From positions 2,818,601 to 2,882,600 of the forward strand of contig CM049319.1 of the NCBI GenBank assembly GCA_026874595.1: a DNA stretch of 64,000 nucleotides. The letters run 5' to 3'. Positions 41,601 to 49,299 of this stretch are shown here, piece by piece. The position numbers and the translations under genes are program-made. The DNA comes from Sipunculus nudus (taxonomy: Eukaryota > Annelida > Sipuncula > Golfingiida > Sipunculidae). Each line of letters opens with the position of its first letter. Positions within the stretch are counted from its first letter, which is position 1. The notes under the pieces are model-generated. The model ran no database searches, was not told the origin of the DNA, and saw only the letters and a program-made list of their open reading frames with translations.

Positions 41601-44491
41601 TTACAGTATATTCATTATTTAAACAAACTGCCGTTATATATAGACTTTTGCACAGATATGTTGTTTTGTCTTGTTGATTGTGTATAAATTATGCAAATTG
41701 ATACATGGTACATTTCAGCATGTTTATTCATTTAACAAAGTTAAATTATATTATACATATGAACAAAGGAACAATGTATAGTTTTAATGTAAAGTTAACA
41801 CTTTAAATTCTGGTAGTCAAGTAAATTTCAAGGTATTTCACCTACTGCACTGAAAATAAATTAATATTATAAAGCTTAGTATGCAGCCCATTTAAGGAAT
41901 TTAAACTGTTAAGTTGACCCTTTTATACACTGTGTTATAGTGTATGATTATTCTGCAATGAACGGGGGGAAATTTTTATTTTAAAGATTGTTTATCATGT
42001 TATTTATTTTTTTATGAATAAAACTAAATGATCAACCAACAATTAAAAACCAGAAGTAAAATCTCTTTTATTCTGATACTGTAAATTAATAAGGGGCAAT
42101 TGAATCTTGAGTAATAAGCCAAACTTGGGACCTGCCAAAACTGGTCTTAGTCCATAGGTGGTCTTATATAATTGGTCAGTTTTAACTGAAGTGGGTGCTT
42201 ACAGTCTTTTGAGAGAAGTGGTCTTTCAGACAGGTTCTCCTGTATTAAGCAACTCACTTTTAGCATCCCTGCTGGTTACCTTGTCTCCCACCAGATGTCA
42301 CCACTGCACATACTTCTGTAGAATCTTTTATCTTCTTTCAAATGCATCAGGCTTAAACTTCTGACAGCATAATTATTTAACTTACAAACAACCTCTTCTT
42401 CAGCAAACCTGCAAGGGGTCACTTTGTTATAACTCTACAGTTTAATTGATCAGACCTTGACACTTACCTGTATTACTATGGTAACAGTTTCTTGTTAAGA
42501 TTAGTACTTTCTTCAGGAGATTCTGAAAATGACAAACTATTACTGATGCACATTCACTCGCTTGCATTTTCCTTTAAATACACAAATGGTCTTTTTTTCT
42601 TTTTTTTTTATATGTATAATCTCAAGCAGCAGTTATTTGTTGCAGTCATTCCAGATCTCCTTTGTTATAACTGCTTTTTTTTTCAAGTTTCTTTGGGTCT
42701 CAAAAACAGGGCTGGCACAGGGCCATTAATCAGAGCAATGATAGCAGGGTGTTGCAGGTTTAAACCTCAGGGGTTATATGCACAATGGGATACATGTACC
42801 ATACTCACATTGGTCTGATTACAATTCTTTACCTGTGTCAGCCCTGGTGGTGAAACCTGGAGACTCTGGCTATACACAGCAGCGGTTAAAGCGAAGGAGA
42901 TTAAAAACAACTGCAGTGTGTAACCACTGCCTGAGGAGTGCATGTTTGGTGGCTGGACTTTTGATACAGTGGTTTAAATAAATTTAAATTCAAACTTGCT
43001 AAACGGGTAATTTATTAATTGAATCAGTATAATAAGTTAAAAATATTCTGTGTTGTTGAACTTTTGACACAGGTGTTAAGATTAACATAAATTTTAATAG
43101 CTGGTTGTTGAACTTAAAATAAAAGTTTTATTTTTTATCTTAAATGGAGTTGTTTAAACTTCCAAAAAAATTGTTCAGATTAATTTTGATTTAATTTTAA
43201 GTCTTGTTTATCTTAAAAAAAATTAACTATATTTTTTCTATCCTTGACACAGCCAAATTTTTTTTTAATTTCCAAGCAAGGTCAACAAGTGTATCAACCT
43301 TTTGTTGGTAATTTAAGTTACACAGTTAAAGTTACCTGCATTCACTCAATCACCACAAGTTTCATATTTTCTGGACTGTTATATTCTTATCTGTACATTA
43401 CCTAAAATCATACTTGTAGTTCCTTTCCATAAATCTTGAGCAAGAGATTTTATTAATTGAGACAGTAGATTTTTTTTCAGTGTAAATCACTCCAAGCTAC
43501 CGGACATAATTTAAATTCCAATAATTCTCTCCATAAATGGCCAATATATCTGAATAATATCTATTGTGGGACATTAGAATATATGTAAATCATACCTGAA
43601 ACAATCTGACCCAATCTTTAACAAATTAAATAGTACTAATATTGGTGGTAGTAGTTGTTGTAATTTGAAAGTTTATGTGAATATTACTTTTACTGATAGG
43701 AATATTTTGCTGCCAGTAATGAAGTGACCTTGTGAACAAAGATAGATTAATGATATTTATGTATTTATTGTCTTGCTAGTACATATTTCCAGGGTAATAT
43801 TAAACTATGTAATGTTTTTGTTTATTATTTCTGCTTCCTTATAACTGGTAATAAAGTGACTTGGTAAGTATGAATCCAGATTAAATATGTGCATATAGGC
43901 GGCTTACCTTTAAAATATAAAATAGTATATAGTGTAATGATGCAGTGATTGTATAAGTATTTAAAAGTAGCTCTTTAGTAGTTTGACTAAGGACTCTATT
44001 TGTATACAAAACATTTAACTGTTGGTTCTGATATCTTCTCTAAAAAATGTGAATCTTTTGTGTCAATGATGAGATTACATGCAATACACTAATATGAAAC
44101 AAAGTTTGATAATCAGTTGATGATTAAGTTGGTCAGATGGCATCTTCAGAGTCATGTTTTCATATACATTGTGTACATAGGTGAGTCTTTTAATAGAAAT
44201 GTGACTTATAATATATAATGGAGAATTTACTGTAATTATTTATTATCATATATAAAAGTCATTGTAAAATGTACACATAAATCAGAGATTAATATAAAAT
44301 GATGTACTGATTGAGCACAGGTTGAAGATGAAAATATATGTAATGTTGTTTATGGGATTTGTATTTTATTTATTTATTTTTTTTAACATTTATTTCAGAT
44401 TCCATTAACCATTGAAGACCCCACAGTGTACAGCAATATTATAAATGTTTTAACTCAACGAGGCTACAAGACATCAACACCCAGGAAGTAA
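1825..44491 (+). CDS. ACSS3: ACSS3-type acyl-CoA synthetase gene (spliced, 5'-incomplete, four alternative last exons)
   Basis: Family role: ATP-dependent ligation of a short-chain acid (propionate/acetate) to CoA, in the mitochondrial matrix in vertebrates. Fourteen exons plus one last exon join in frame to about 592 residues; the human protein has about 690, so roughly the first 95, with the start and any targeting peptide, lie left of the window. Motifs in order: [20 protein letters not shown] and [10 protein letters not shown] (exon 2); the AMP-binding P-loop [12 protein letters not shown] (exon 4); [12 protein letters not shown] (exon 6); [15 protein letters not shown] (exon 7); WWQTETGS across exons 8/9; TMDAGY and [20 protein letters not shown] (exon 12); GPVAAF and [13 protein letters not shown] with the catalytic lysine (exon 14). 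Motif order and exon phases fit ACSS3 better than ACSS1 or ACSS2. Every junction has GT and AG and all phases agree. No stop or frameshift is seen, so it looks functional. Confidence 0.95.
2571..2642. repeat. (TA)n microsatellite
   Basis: About 36 TA dinucleotides with one TG interruption, in ACSS3 intron 1. The flanks (2280-2400 and 2700-2780) hold short T-rich blocks with repeated 'actctttttt'. Confidence 0.95.
3256..3540 (+). mobile_element. Possible tRNA-derived SINE
   Basis: The stretch ggggtagagcacaggactca followed by gatcatgagttttaatctca resembles the A and B boxes of a tRNA-derived SINE head; a non-tRNA body continues to about 3540. There is no clear poly(A) tail or target duplication, so boundaries are approximate. 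Confidence 0.45.
3610..5430. mobile_element. Harbinger-like non-autonomous DNA transposon (1.8 kb)
   Basis: The ends are inverted repeats of about 33 bp: ggccagacttttttaatctt at the left and, reversed, ggccagacttttttaattct at the right; both then run ggtttacgaac. They are flanked by TAA at 3607-3609 and 5431-5433. A 3-bp TWA target duplication is the habit of PIF/Harbinger elements. No transposase ORF is visible inside, so it is a non-autonomous copy. Confidence 0.75.
4658..4769 (+). repeat. 55-bp tandem duplication
   Basis: Two nearly identical copies of a unit containing caatgtgatctccaatggaa and ttagcagttgttgtataatc, inside the Harbinger-like element. It looks like a recent duplication. 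Confidence 0.9.
5558..5746 (+). CDS. ACSS3: ACSS3 exon 2
   Basis: The acceptor is ttacataacag and the donor gccgag|gtaaga; 63 codons, phase 0 at both ends. It encodes [19 protein letters not shown], then [20 protein letters not shown] and the conserved [17 protein letters not shown]. Confidence 0.95.
5787..6290 (+). mobile_element. Dispersed repeat, copy 1
   Basis: About 500 bp similar to 14950-15455 in the same orientation; shared blocks include the tatgagaaatc and ggcagtca(a/g)ggtcactggtcac regions, a 'gatgtcat/gatgtcac' block and 'atggctactcat/atggctgctcat'. It has no coding sequence and unknown class, in ACSS3 intron 2. Confidence 0.7.
6450..6587 (+). CDS. ACSS3: ACSS3 exon 3
   Basis: The acceptor is ctttcatttcag and the donor catgaag|gtaagtg; 46 codons, phase 0. 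It encodes [20 protein letters not shown] and continues to NRKYMK. Its 3' end and donor have been copied into the following intron (see the junction repeat at 6624-6900). Confidence 0.95.
6624..6900 (+). repeat. Tandem copies of the exon 3 donor junction
   Basis: Exon 3 ends ..tgtatcattctcaacaggaagtacatgaag|gtaagtgcagc; degenerate copies of this junction follow about every 60-80 bp, near 6632, 6706, 6765 and 6847. The copy at 6706-6745 keeps an intact donor (acatgaag|gtatgt, GT at 6735). Exon sequence was therefore copied into the intron together with its splice site. Confidence 0.8.
7288..7431 (+). CDS. ACSS3: ACSS3 exon 4 (ATP/AMP-binding P-loop)
   Basis: The acceptor is tgaacttcag and the donor cccaag|gtgacg; 48 codons, phase 0. 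It encodes [20 protein letters not shown] and [13 protein letters not shown], the A3 P-loop of the adenylate-forming superfamily. The next residue, from exon 5, is Ala rather than the usual Gly after TPK. Confidence 0.96.
8045..10484 (+). mobile_element. Palindrome-ended element with internal tandem modules (intron 4)
   Basis: It starts with an imperfect hairpin (8047-8075, agctcagctgact and its near-reverse), then a ccgtccgtc stretch, and ends in gtcatgacccatgggtcact near 10475. Inside are about three modules of roughly 330 bp (8110-9150) and further modules of about 270 bp (9330-10180), several carrying the palindrome ggtggcgccacc. It has no ORF of note. The layout resembles molluscan non-autonomous elements with tandem cores, such as those described as pearl elements. 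Confidence 0.7.
10581..10661 (+). CDS. ACSS3: ACSS3 exon 5
   Basis: The acceptor is cttctcaaacag and the donor gagag|gttaga; 27 codons, phase 0. It encodes [20 protein letters not shown] followed by YGLKPGE, aligned with the family segment after the P-loop. Confidence 0.94.
10662..11454. other. ACSS3 intron 5, nothing recognised
   Basis: AT-rich, with a run of 'tatat/atgtaaata' steps at 11100-11230. No ORF or repeat family recognised. Confidence 0.6.
11455..11550 (+). CDS. ACSS3: ACSS3 exon 6
   Basis: The acceptor is tttgactgtag and the donor tacgag|gtatgt; 32 codons, phase 0. It encodes [20 protein letters not shown] and [12 protein letters not shown], a highly conserved block of the large domain. 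Confidence 0.96.
11906..12057 (+). CDS. ACSS3: ACSS3 exon 7
   Basis: The acceptor is ttgttttaag (weaker than its neighbours) and the donor cccca|gtaagt; 152 nt, ending in phase 2. It encodes [20 protein letters not shown] and then [15 protein letters not shown], the A4-like core. Confidence 0.95.
12058..14339. other. ACSS3 intron 7, mostly unremarkable
   Basis: AT-rich non-coding sequence. A stretch near 13360-13580 (gtggaccagagggtgttgga ... gggactcgatccctggtcac) looks like a decayed mobile element but cannot be classed. Confidence 0.5.
14340..14608 (+). repeat. Tandem copies of the exon 8 acceptor junction (72-73 bp unit)
   Basis: Four acceptors occur at regular spacing: AG ending at 14391, 14464, 14536 and the true 14608 (steps 73, 72, 72). 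Each is followed by a version of exon 8's first bases (tttccggaccatgttgatgg, tttctggaccatgtttatgg and so on) and by aatgttttgaatgataat-type intron sequence. Use of any of the three upstream acceptors hits a stop within about 12 codons. Confidence 0.92.
14609..14712 (+). CDS. ACSS3: ACSS3 exon 8
   Basis: The acceptor is tgtattgtcag and the donor gacag|gtcagt; 104 nt. It encodes [20 protein letters not shown] and ends in WWQT, the start of the A5 motif finished by exon 9. Its acceptor and first 25 or so bases are repeated three more times directly upstream (14340-14608). Confidence 0.95.
14950..15455 (+). mobile_element. Dispersed repeat, copy 2
   Basis: The second copy of the roughly 500-bp repeat at 5787-6290, in intron 8, ending close to exon 9. 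The two copies differ by many substitutions and small indels, so they are old. Confidence 0.7.
15576..15671 (+). CDS. ACSS3: ACSS3 exon 9
   Basis: The acceptor is tgcttattcag and the donor ggaatg|gtaaga; 96 nt. It completes [17 protein letters not shown] and continues to [11 protein letters not shown]. The A5 glutamate-threonine (TET) is intact. Confidence 0.95.
15672..16981. other. ACSS3 intron 9, nothing recognised
   Basis: Non-coding, AT-rich. Short open frames near 15841-16170 on both strands show no domain or family resemblance. Confidence 0.55.
16982..17045 (+). CDS. ACSS3: ACSS3 exon 10
   Basis: The acceptor is aatgtttcag and the donor gtgaa|gtaagt; 64 nt, phase 2 at the end. It encodes [20 protein letters not shown], a surface segment before the LPLPP motif. 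Confidence 0.93.
17046..17964. other. ACSS3 intron 10, nothing recognised
   Basis: AT-rich non-coding sequence with short tatgtgtatgtatgcgtata-like simple repeats near 17610. No gene seen. Confidence 0.55.
17965..18043 (+). CDS. ACSS3: ACSS3 exon 11
   Basis: The acceptor is tcttctccag and the donor ttcca|gtaagt; 79 nt. It encodes [20 protein letters not shown] and then NLYFNIP, leading into [10 protein letters not shown] of exon 12. Confidence 0.95.
18142..18258 (+). repeat. Acceptor-like motif repeated before exon 12
   Basis: The string (t)g(t/c)attacaaag occurs with AG ending at 18157, 18191 and 18240, and the true acceptor gtgtattacag ends at 18258. The repeats are short and imperfect, so this is a weaker example than the one before exon 8. 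Confidence 0.55.
18259..18381 (+). CDS. ACSS3: ACSS3 exon 12 (A7-A8 hinge)
   Basis: The acceptor is gtgtattacag and the donor gaagag|gtcctt (a GT donor with poor +3 to +6 bases); 41 codons, phase 0. It encodes [16 protein letters not shown] and [20 protein letters not shown], covering the ribose-binding aspartate and the hinge to the mobile C-terminal domain. Acceptor-like 'gtattacaaag' motifs recur just upstream. Confidence 0.96.
18634..22380 (+). mobile_element. Element with long satellite core (intron 12)
   Basis: It starts with ggggcctgcttgacaagcag (a small hairpin, gcttgacaagc) and a cttccgtccatcctt stretch; the right end near 22355-22380 (actagcagaaatgcggggcc) is roughly the inverse of the left end. 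The core, 18720-22200, is about 24 copies of a 145-bp unit. It has the same plan as the other palindrome-ended elements here, but a different family. Confidence 0.65.
18720..22200 (+). repeat. 145-bp satellite with 290-bp higher-order unit
   Basis: Each unit runs aactcaacaacaacatactg, then cagggatggttggtacctat, then ccaatatggccaccacagcc. In the middle the units alternate between two types (ttatttcgcgtgcgataact and tttctttcgcgcacgataac); the second type recurs at 19582, 19871 and 20161, a 289-290 bp period. Confidence 0.9.
22381..23310. other. Rest of ACSS3 intron 12, nothing recognised
   Basis: AT-rich non-coding sequence between the satellite-core element and exon 13. Confidence 0.5.
23311..23410 (+). 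CDS. ACSS3: ACSS3 exon 13
   Basis: The acceptor is ttaatgcag and the donor aagaaag|gtaaataa; 100 nt, ending in phase 1. It encodes [20 protein letters not shown] and then [13 protein letters not shown]. Its donor is also the left edge of a roughly 70-copy 73-bp repeat. If the intron were retained, translation would add Gly-Lys and stop at once (ggt aaa taa). Confidence 0.95.
23411..28530 (+). repeat. 73-bp satellite, about 70 copies, beginning at the exon 13 donor
   Basis: The unit runs gtaaataaccaggggagctc, then a variable tgagtgcagtgca/tgagcagagtgca block, then gatccctctaacaaggctta, ending acattctgacatttataaag. It starts at the exon 13 donor, so nearly every unit recreates aaag|gtaaataa. 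Some copies lost it (aaattaaataa) or changed it (aaggtaaaaaaac). Larger blocks repeat inside, for example about 26600-26960 and 28000-28350. The - strand open frames here are by-products. Confidence 0.95.
28531..28810 (+). mobile_element. tRNA-derived SINE
   Basis: An A-box-like tagcctagtgg at 28544-28554 and a B-box ggtttgaaccc at 28588-28598 have proper spacing; a body of about 190 bp follows, ending in an 18-A tract near 28793-28810. It sits directly at the right edge of the 73-bp array. Confidence 0.75.
29365..29540 (+). CDS. ACSS3: ACSS3 exon 14 (catalytic lysine, A10)
   Basis: The acceptor is tatcttatag and the donor tacaag|gtatga; 176 nt, ending in phase 0. It encodes [20 protein letters not shown] and [19 protein letters not shown]. 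The lysine of SGKI is the A10 lysine required for adenylation. It must be spliced to one of four downstream last exons for a normal stop. Confidence 0.96.
29541..30252. other. Start of ACSS3 intron 14, nothing recognised
   Basis: Non-coding. 'ctgttacagg/ctgttacaga' recurs at about 29980 and 30070, but no feature can be named. Confidence 0.5.
30253..30419. mobile_element. Small inverted-repeat element (pogo/Tigger-like MITE)
   Basis: The ends cagtgaaacctc and gaggttccattg are near inverse copies flanked by TA on both sides (30251-30252, 30420-30421), as expected for Tc1/mariner-pogo type insertion. At 167 bp it is non-coding. A related left end (acagaaaaacctcgtcaatg) occurs at 53130. Confidence 0.65.
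30842..30934 (+). CDS. ACSS3: ACSS3 alternative last exon A
   Basis: The acceptor is gccttgtag; phase 0, 30 codons plus TAA. The tail begins [11 protein letters not shown] and ends DPSSPSE, the closest of the four to the vertebrate ACSS3 tail (STIEDPS). About 250 bp of downstream sequence is shared with copy B, so A and B arose by a fairly recent duplication. Possible poly(A) signals are attaaa at 31226 and aataaa at 31331. Confidence 0.88.
   Translation: MPSTIEDPSVYLVIIQNLKDAGFDPSSPSE
31935..32530 (+). mobile_element. Palindrome-ended element, third family
   Basis: The left part has a hairpin (catatatgtct ... agacatatata, 31940-31980); the right end cttcatggcccaagggtcac resembles the 3' end of the elements at 8045 and 37281. 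The part at 32290-32420 is similar to the reverse complement of 54760-54900. Confidence 0.55.
32663..32755 (+). CDS. ACSS3: ACSS3 alternative last exon B
   Basis: The acceptor is gtgccttgtag; phase 0, 30 codons plus TAA. The tail begins [11 protein letters not shown], shares LKDAGF with A and ends SRPLD. It lies 1.8 kb after A with similar flanks (tgccttgtag before; tggttaatatgactttt after). Confidence 0.87.
   Translation: MPTTIEDPTVYSHVIKDLKDAGFEASRPLD
33751..37105. repeat. 63-bp satellite, about 53 copies
   Basis: The unit is ggagggccattacacagaat, atgtcttgacctagccaaag, ggccatgactaagccacatc, ctt. Copies are nearly identical; the main variant is ggagggcc versus ggaggtcc. Because 63 is divisible by three and two - strand frames lack stops, open frames of up to 905 codons appear; they repeat a 21-residue unit and have no sign of being a gene. 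The array lies between ACSS3 last exons B and C. Confidence 0.96.
37281..39832 (+). mobile_element. Palindrome-ended element (intron 14)
   Basis: It has the same left hairpin as the 8045 element (37281-37309), then gtccgtcgtccgtccgtctg, and ends in cagctgagtgccgtgaccca and tcccttgtttta. A module of about 500 bp occurs twice, offset by 680 bp (from 37411 and 38091). The remainder is AT-rich and non-coding. Confidence 0.7.
39833..41286. other. Intron sequence before last exon C, nothing recognised
   Basis: AT-rich. Short open frames at 40130-40490 show no recognisable protein family. Confidence 0.5.
41287..41379 (+). CDS. ACSS3: ACSS3 alternative last exon C
   Basis: The acceptor is gggcttcag; phase 0, 30 codons plus TAG. 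The tail begins [11 protein letters not shown], keeps the DEGYDP block and ends DPPV. It is more diverged (Pro to Ala after IED), but open and exactly the same length. A candidate poly(A) signal (aataaa) is at 41855. Confidence 0.85.
   Translation, partial: VPSAIEDASVYAAITIVLRDEGYDPVDPPV
41380..44398. other. Sequence between last exons C and D
   Basis: It should hold the 3' UTR of the C isoform (aataaa at 41855, another near 42016), then AT-rich sequence with the SINE-like repeat at 42705-42960. No further tail exon was found. Confidence 0.5.
42705..42960 (+). mobile_element. SINE-like repeat, copy 1
   Basis: It shares gggctggcac, a ggtctgattacaattct block, then ggtggtgaaacc and a cagc(a/t)g(c/t)ggttaaa-like block with 52539-52810. 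ggctggcacaggg and aggtttaaacctc resemble degenerate A and B boxes. Confidence 0.6.
44399..44491 (+). CDS. ACSS3: ACSS3 alternative last exon D
   Basis: The acceptor is tatttcag with a strong T-rich tract; phase 0, 30 codons plus TAA. The tail begins [11 protein letters not shown] and ends KTSTPRK, basic where A, B and C are acidic or neutral. Candidate aataaa signals follow within about 100 bp (near 44587). It could be the ancestral last exon or the most distal duplicate. Confidence 0.87.
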   Translation: MPLTIEDPTVYSNIINVLTQRGYKTSTPRK

Positions 44492-47400
44492 TTTTGGAAT
44501 TTTATCAAAACCTGGTTCATTTTAAATGGGCATTCAGGTGGGTGCAATTTAACTTAAATTAATTCATTGATAAGTTATTCCAAATGAATAAATAAATTTA
44601 TCAAATTCCCAAATTCCAAACATTATCTTTAAACTTTTTTCAGCTATTTCCTGTGATCTGACAGTCAAAATGTCTTTCTTTAAGCTCTGATAGTGTCAAC
44701 ATGACATTCTCCAGTTGCAGGGCTGCAGCTGCCTCCAGTATTTAATGTATTTTCGTTAAATTTGTCTCTCATGTTTTTCACCATTAAGAGCATACTCTCC
44801 TGTAAGTTCCTATATTTTTTTTCACAGCACAATTGAGTTTCTGATACAATTGTTTTTATATAATCGTAGTTATATGAACATTTTACTGTTTAAAACATGC
44901 AACTCTTTTATAGAACTATACATTTAAGGGTTGTACTCATACAAGTAAAGGAATTTTAACACAATTAAACAGACTTTCAGATATTGCTTGGAGAATTGAT
45001 GGTCATGTTAATTTACCATGTAGACCACAATTGTCCAGTAAAAACTCATATATTCTTCCTATACTTTTGGCTGTAAACCCTAAAACTCCTATACTTTTGT
45101 CTCAGGTGCTCCGATAAAAGGCTATATTTCGTCAGGGGTTTGGCAGAAGCCCAGCAGTTTTCAAATATATGTTTTTGGAATATGGCTGACATTTTTGATT
45201 CATCAGTTTGGTTGAATCTTTGTTAAAAAGGAACTGATATGCCATATATTAAACTGAATATCTTAATTATATTATAGGTGTGCCTATGCTTCTGTTTCAA
45301 TGTATTGTCTAATTCACTGATCAGAATAATATCCACAGTCATTATGCATTAATACACATGCACAGTATTTTAATGGATCATACTTGATAGACTATCAGTC
45401 ATAGATAATTATAACACATATTTTGAAAAAAAAAACTCAAAACAGATAATTATAATGGTTACACCTGCTAAGTGGATGAGTCTTCAGTTTCTTGTTTCAG
45501 ACCTTATTTGCTGTGTTGTACTGTATATCTATATTATTTTGTGTTTTCACTCTCCATTGCAGACATGTTTTTAGCATTCCTCTATACCGAGGCATTAACC
45601 ATTGACAGGCTACAGGGATGAAATCTCCACCTTTCAACTACTGATGTCATGTGACTAACTGCTAATGATCTGGGCTAATAATACATGATATATGTATCAG
45701 GACTGAACAAAGCAAATAATACTCTGTACCTGTGAACCAGAAGAAATGATCTGGAACCTGCTGAAAAAAAACAGCAACTCCACCGATTAGGCCTACACTA
45801 CAGCATTCATTCTGTATATATCAGATGCAAAACATTGTTATAGATGAACCTCCTAATAACATATCTAATCATGTACATAGAATTTAGTTTAAATATATTA
45901 AGTTGACAGATTTTCATTCAAGAAATGTTTAACCGCAAGTCAGCAAGAACAAGATGCTATTGCTTATAAGGCTTAGTTATGTAATTACTTTAGAGATATG
46001 TTGAGATAAACATTATGTTGGTCATGTTATGAGAAAAAACTAATCATTTGGAATGCACCAACTGACCTCTTAATATTACAGCTTTAGTATATAAGGGCAG
46101 TTGGTAAATCTGAAGTGAACACCATTTATAATAAGCTGAACTGTTTTTACCTAATGTTGATAAGTGTAATATATTCTGATTAACTGGTATCCTGTTCAAA
46201 TGAATTGGTTGTCAAATATTATTAGGAGGAAAATTTTGTAGAGATATACACAGAAAACTAAATTTTATAGAATATGTTGAGATACAGCATTATAAGTACG
46301 GTATTATTTCAGTTATCTGAACATCTTGAAAAGAAAAGACAATTTGTTCAGAATAAGTTTTCACTTTTTTCAGAAGTTTGATGAAATGTGGCATATATGT
46401 GATCTATACTGTTTTTTTTTTAGCAATTTAAAGATGTCATAAAAAACAAGATATGAGGTTTATACTCTGGTTGATGTGCAATATATGAATTAATTTTTTT
46501 TTTAATGTTAGCTCTTCAATTGGATTTAATTAAGTAATTGTTGATAAACTTACTCAGGTGATGCATTTTTACACTTGTGAAAGATTTGATTCCATTAATG
46601 CTCACAATTTTGCTGTGAATATCATATTATTATTTTTTTTCATTTTCCATTTGAATATTATGGGTTATTTGTAATAATATCATTTTATAATCACTGATAA
46701 TTTCAAATATATATGAAAAGCTGGAATATGTTCCAGTTCACTATAATGAAACACCTTTATATAAGAGTTTAATTTGCTCATAACATGTATTTGAACAAAA
46801 ATTAGGCATTATTGTTCTGTGTTTATTTAATTTATTTTTATACGATTTTTAGGGGTGTAACACATGATCATGTAGTGGCAGTATTTTATTACATGATGCC
46901 AGAATTTTGCCAGAAATCACAGCAAATTTAAGAGTATGGTTCCAGGATAGATAAAAATGACTAAATGTGCATACTGAGATTAAGCTTTGATACACAGGTT
47001 AAAGTTCATCAGTTTTTAAACAGAATTATGTACTGGATAATTTTTATTTTCTGCCAGGAGTTAATACATGTGTCAGCATGGAGAATACAGTGAGCTTCAG
47101 TAAGGTATCCAATCAACATTTTTAACTTTTGATTAGTAAATTGTAATAACTTCATTGCTGGCTATGAAGCTCCATTGGTTGCATTATTGTCTTTTAATAA
47201 ATTCTTGTTACACACCATTGTTATATTATACATTAAACAATGAGTATTGAACATTCTGAAAATGCCATATCTTTTCTTTATTATGATAGATCATTCATTG
47301 TAATTTATGCACTTCATATGAAGATTAAAATTTTCAGCATTGGCATTAATGGATATTATTAAGATATTTATAAAATTATCTTACTAGAGGAGCTCTGATT

Positions 47401-49250
47401 TTAATGTAAATTCCTCCACCAAGATTAGTATATAAAAGTGTGAATTGAACTTATTATCTTACTGGCAAATTATTAAAATGTTCCATATCTGGCAGAAAAC
47501 AATTTTGTATTCCTGGTATCATAATTTTGTATTTACAGTGACTTTGGACAACTTGTGCCTCAGCTTGCTGCCTGCCTATTGGCTAGCAGCAGCATAATAT
47601 TTTGAAGAAAAAACTGCGTATTTTTAGCTATTGTTTTCAGTATATTTCCCCATCTTGTTAAAATATGCAAGTTTCTTGTCTGTTAAATGTTACCCTTGTG
47701 TGTTTTACCTTTTATGCTCAAGTATGTTGTATACTTTCAATTTAAACAGTTGGTACAATTATATATACATACCAGTGCCAATTTTAGAAAATGTACAGAA
47801 TTCAGGATATTGATATTTGTTCATAAAATGAAATAAAATTTGTATATAAATATTGATGTATTCAGTGAGGTATTTTTATATGGGTAAAGGGTCAAGTTTG
47901 TATACAACTTGTTGTACACAGTTTCCTGTAGTATGTCATTATAATGCTAGGACATGCATATCTTGGATTGTTTATAGAGGTTAAGTTTATATACATGTGT
48001 AAAAAGTGATAATAGAATAATTGACTGTGTCATGTACTTGGTACATGCCGATATGCAAGGTTTAGGATATCATTTTTAATCAGGCATTTTGGGAGTGGGT
48101 ATACATGTATTTTTAATATTTTACATGTCATTGTGCCTTATGAAAAATTATATAAATAAATTCCTTGATAAAACTTTAGGTATATGTTTAATTTATTATA
48201 CACCCAGGAGAATCCTTAGGTGTATGTAATCTCTACTGAATGTTCCAACATTTATTTGAATATCTGGCAGCAAAGCAAATCATATACTTTATATTTTTTT
48301 ATTCCATAAATGTATGCTCTGAATGACCCTTTTTTATTAGAGGTTAGAGATATTGGGGCTGCCCCCCCCCCCCCCCCAAAAAAAAAAAAAAATAAACCTG
48401 CCAGGCCATTCAAAATTATTCTTGCAAGTAAGTAAAATAATATGGAATTTGATGCCTTGATAGATATAGCCAAGTCCAGGTTATTATTAAATAATAGCCA
48501 GAGAACCATAAATTACATTGTAGTTACATCATTTACCACCAGGAAGCAGTACCTGTCAGAGATGATTTCAGACAGCCAGTTAAAATGTATATGTACCGAT
48601 TGTTTTGGCCAAAATAAATAAAAGGTTTGGTTTTTAAGCACCACCCGCATCAACTTTAAAACCCCGCATCAATTTTTTTTTTTTTCGATTTTCAATAGAA
48701 ACTAACCAATTTTGAGCTCTAGCCGCCCGGACATTTCTTTCCATAAAAATTTCCTGAGTTATGTAGTGCTTTTAATTGTTTAGCAAAATAAATCTGTTAT
48801 TATCATGCTTTTCCCTGGACATTTTTATTGAAACATGCCAAAAAATAAAAATAAAAACAAGGCCTACAGGCCTAATGCGAACCTGTGCATTGGGAAATAC
48901 ACCAGGTATAATGCTTCAATGCTGGACCATTACTTTTCATGTATATGAAAAATGCAAGTACTAAACATTTTGAATATGAAACAATTACACAAACATCACT
49001 GCTGAAATTCTGGCATGAGTGCACACAACACAGAAATGATTGTAGCTGGCACAACCAGTCTTGTATACAACAAAGCTATCAGAGATATATACATATGCCC
49101 GATTTCAGACTGATATATCAAACCCCTCCTGAGAAAAACGCAGGGACACACACTGTGCAAAAGTCATTGTAGGTGGTGACACCTGTCTTGTGAGTGAGAA
49201 AGTCATCAAAGAAACATAGGTCAAACTACTAGGCCAATACATCAAACTTA
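44492..49250. other. ACSS3 3' flank, no gene seen
   Basis: AT-rich sequence, presumably including the 3' UTR of the D isoform (aataaa near 44587, others at 47199 and 47831). A C17-A15 homopolymer pair lies at 48362-48392. No coding potential recognised. Confidence 0.5.
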
Positions 49251-49299
49251 CCTCGAGTCTGATGCATGGGGCTGACCAGGCTTAGGTGAGAAAGGCAGG

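Noticed and set aside
45575-45625. A possible fifth ACSS3 tail exon (attaaccattgacaggctac)
   Set aside because: It shares only a few bases with the real tail exons, has no in-phase acceptor before it, and does not encode the IED..VY motif.
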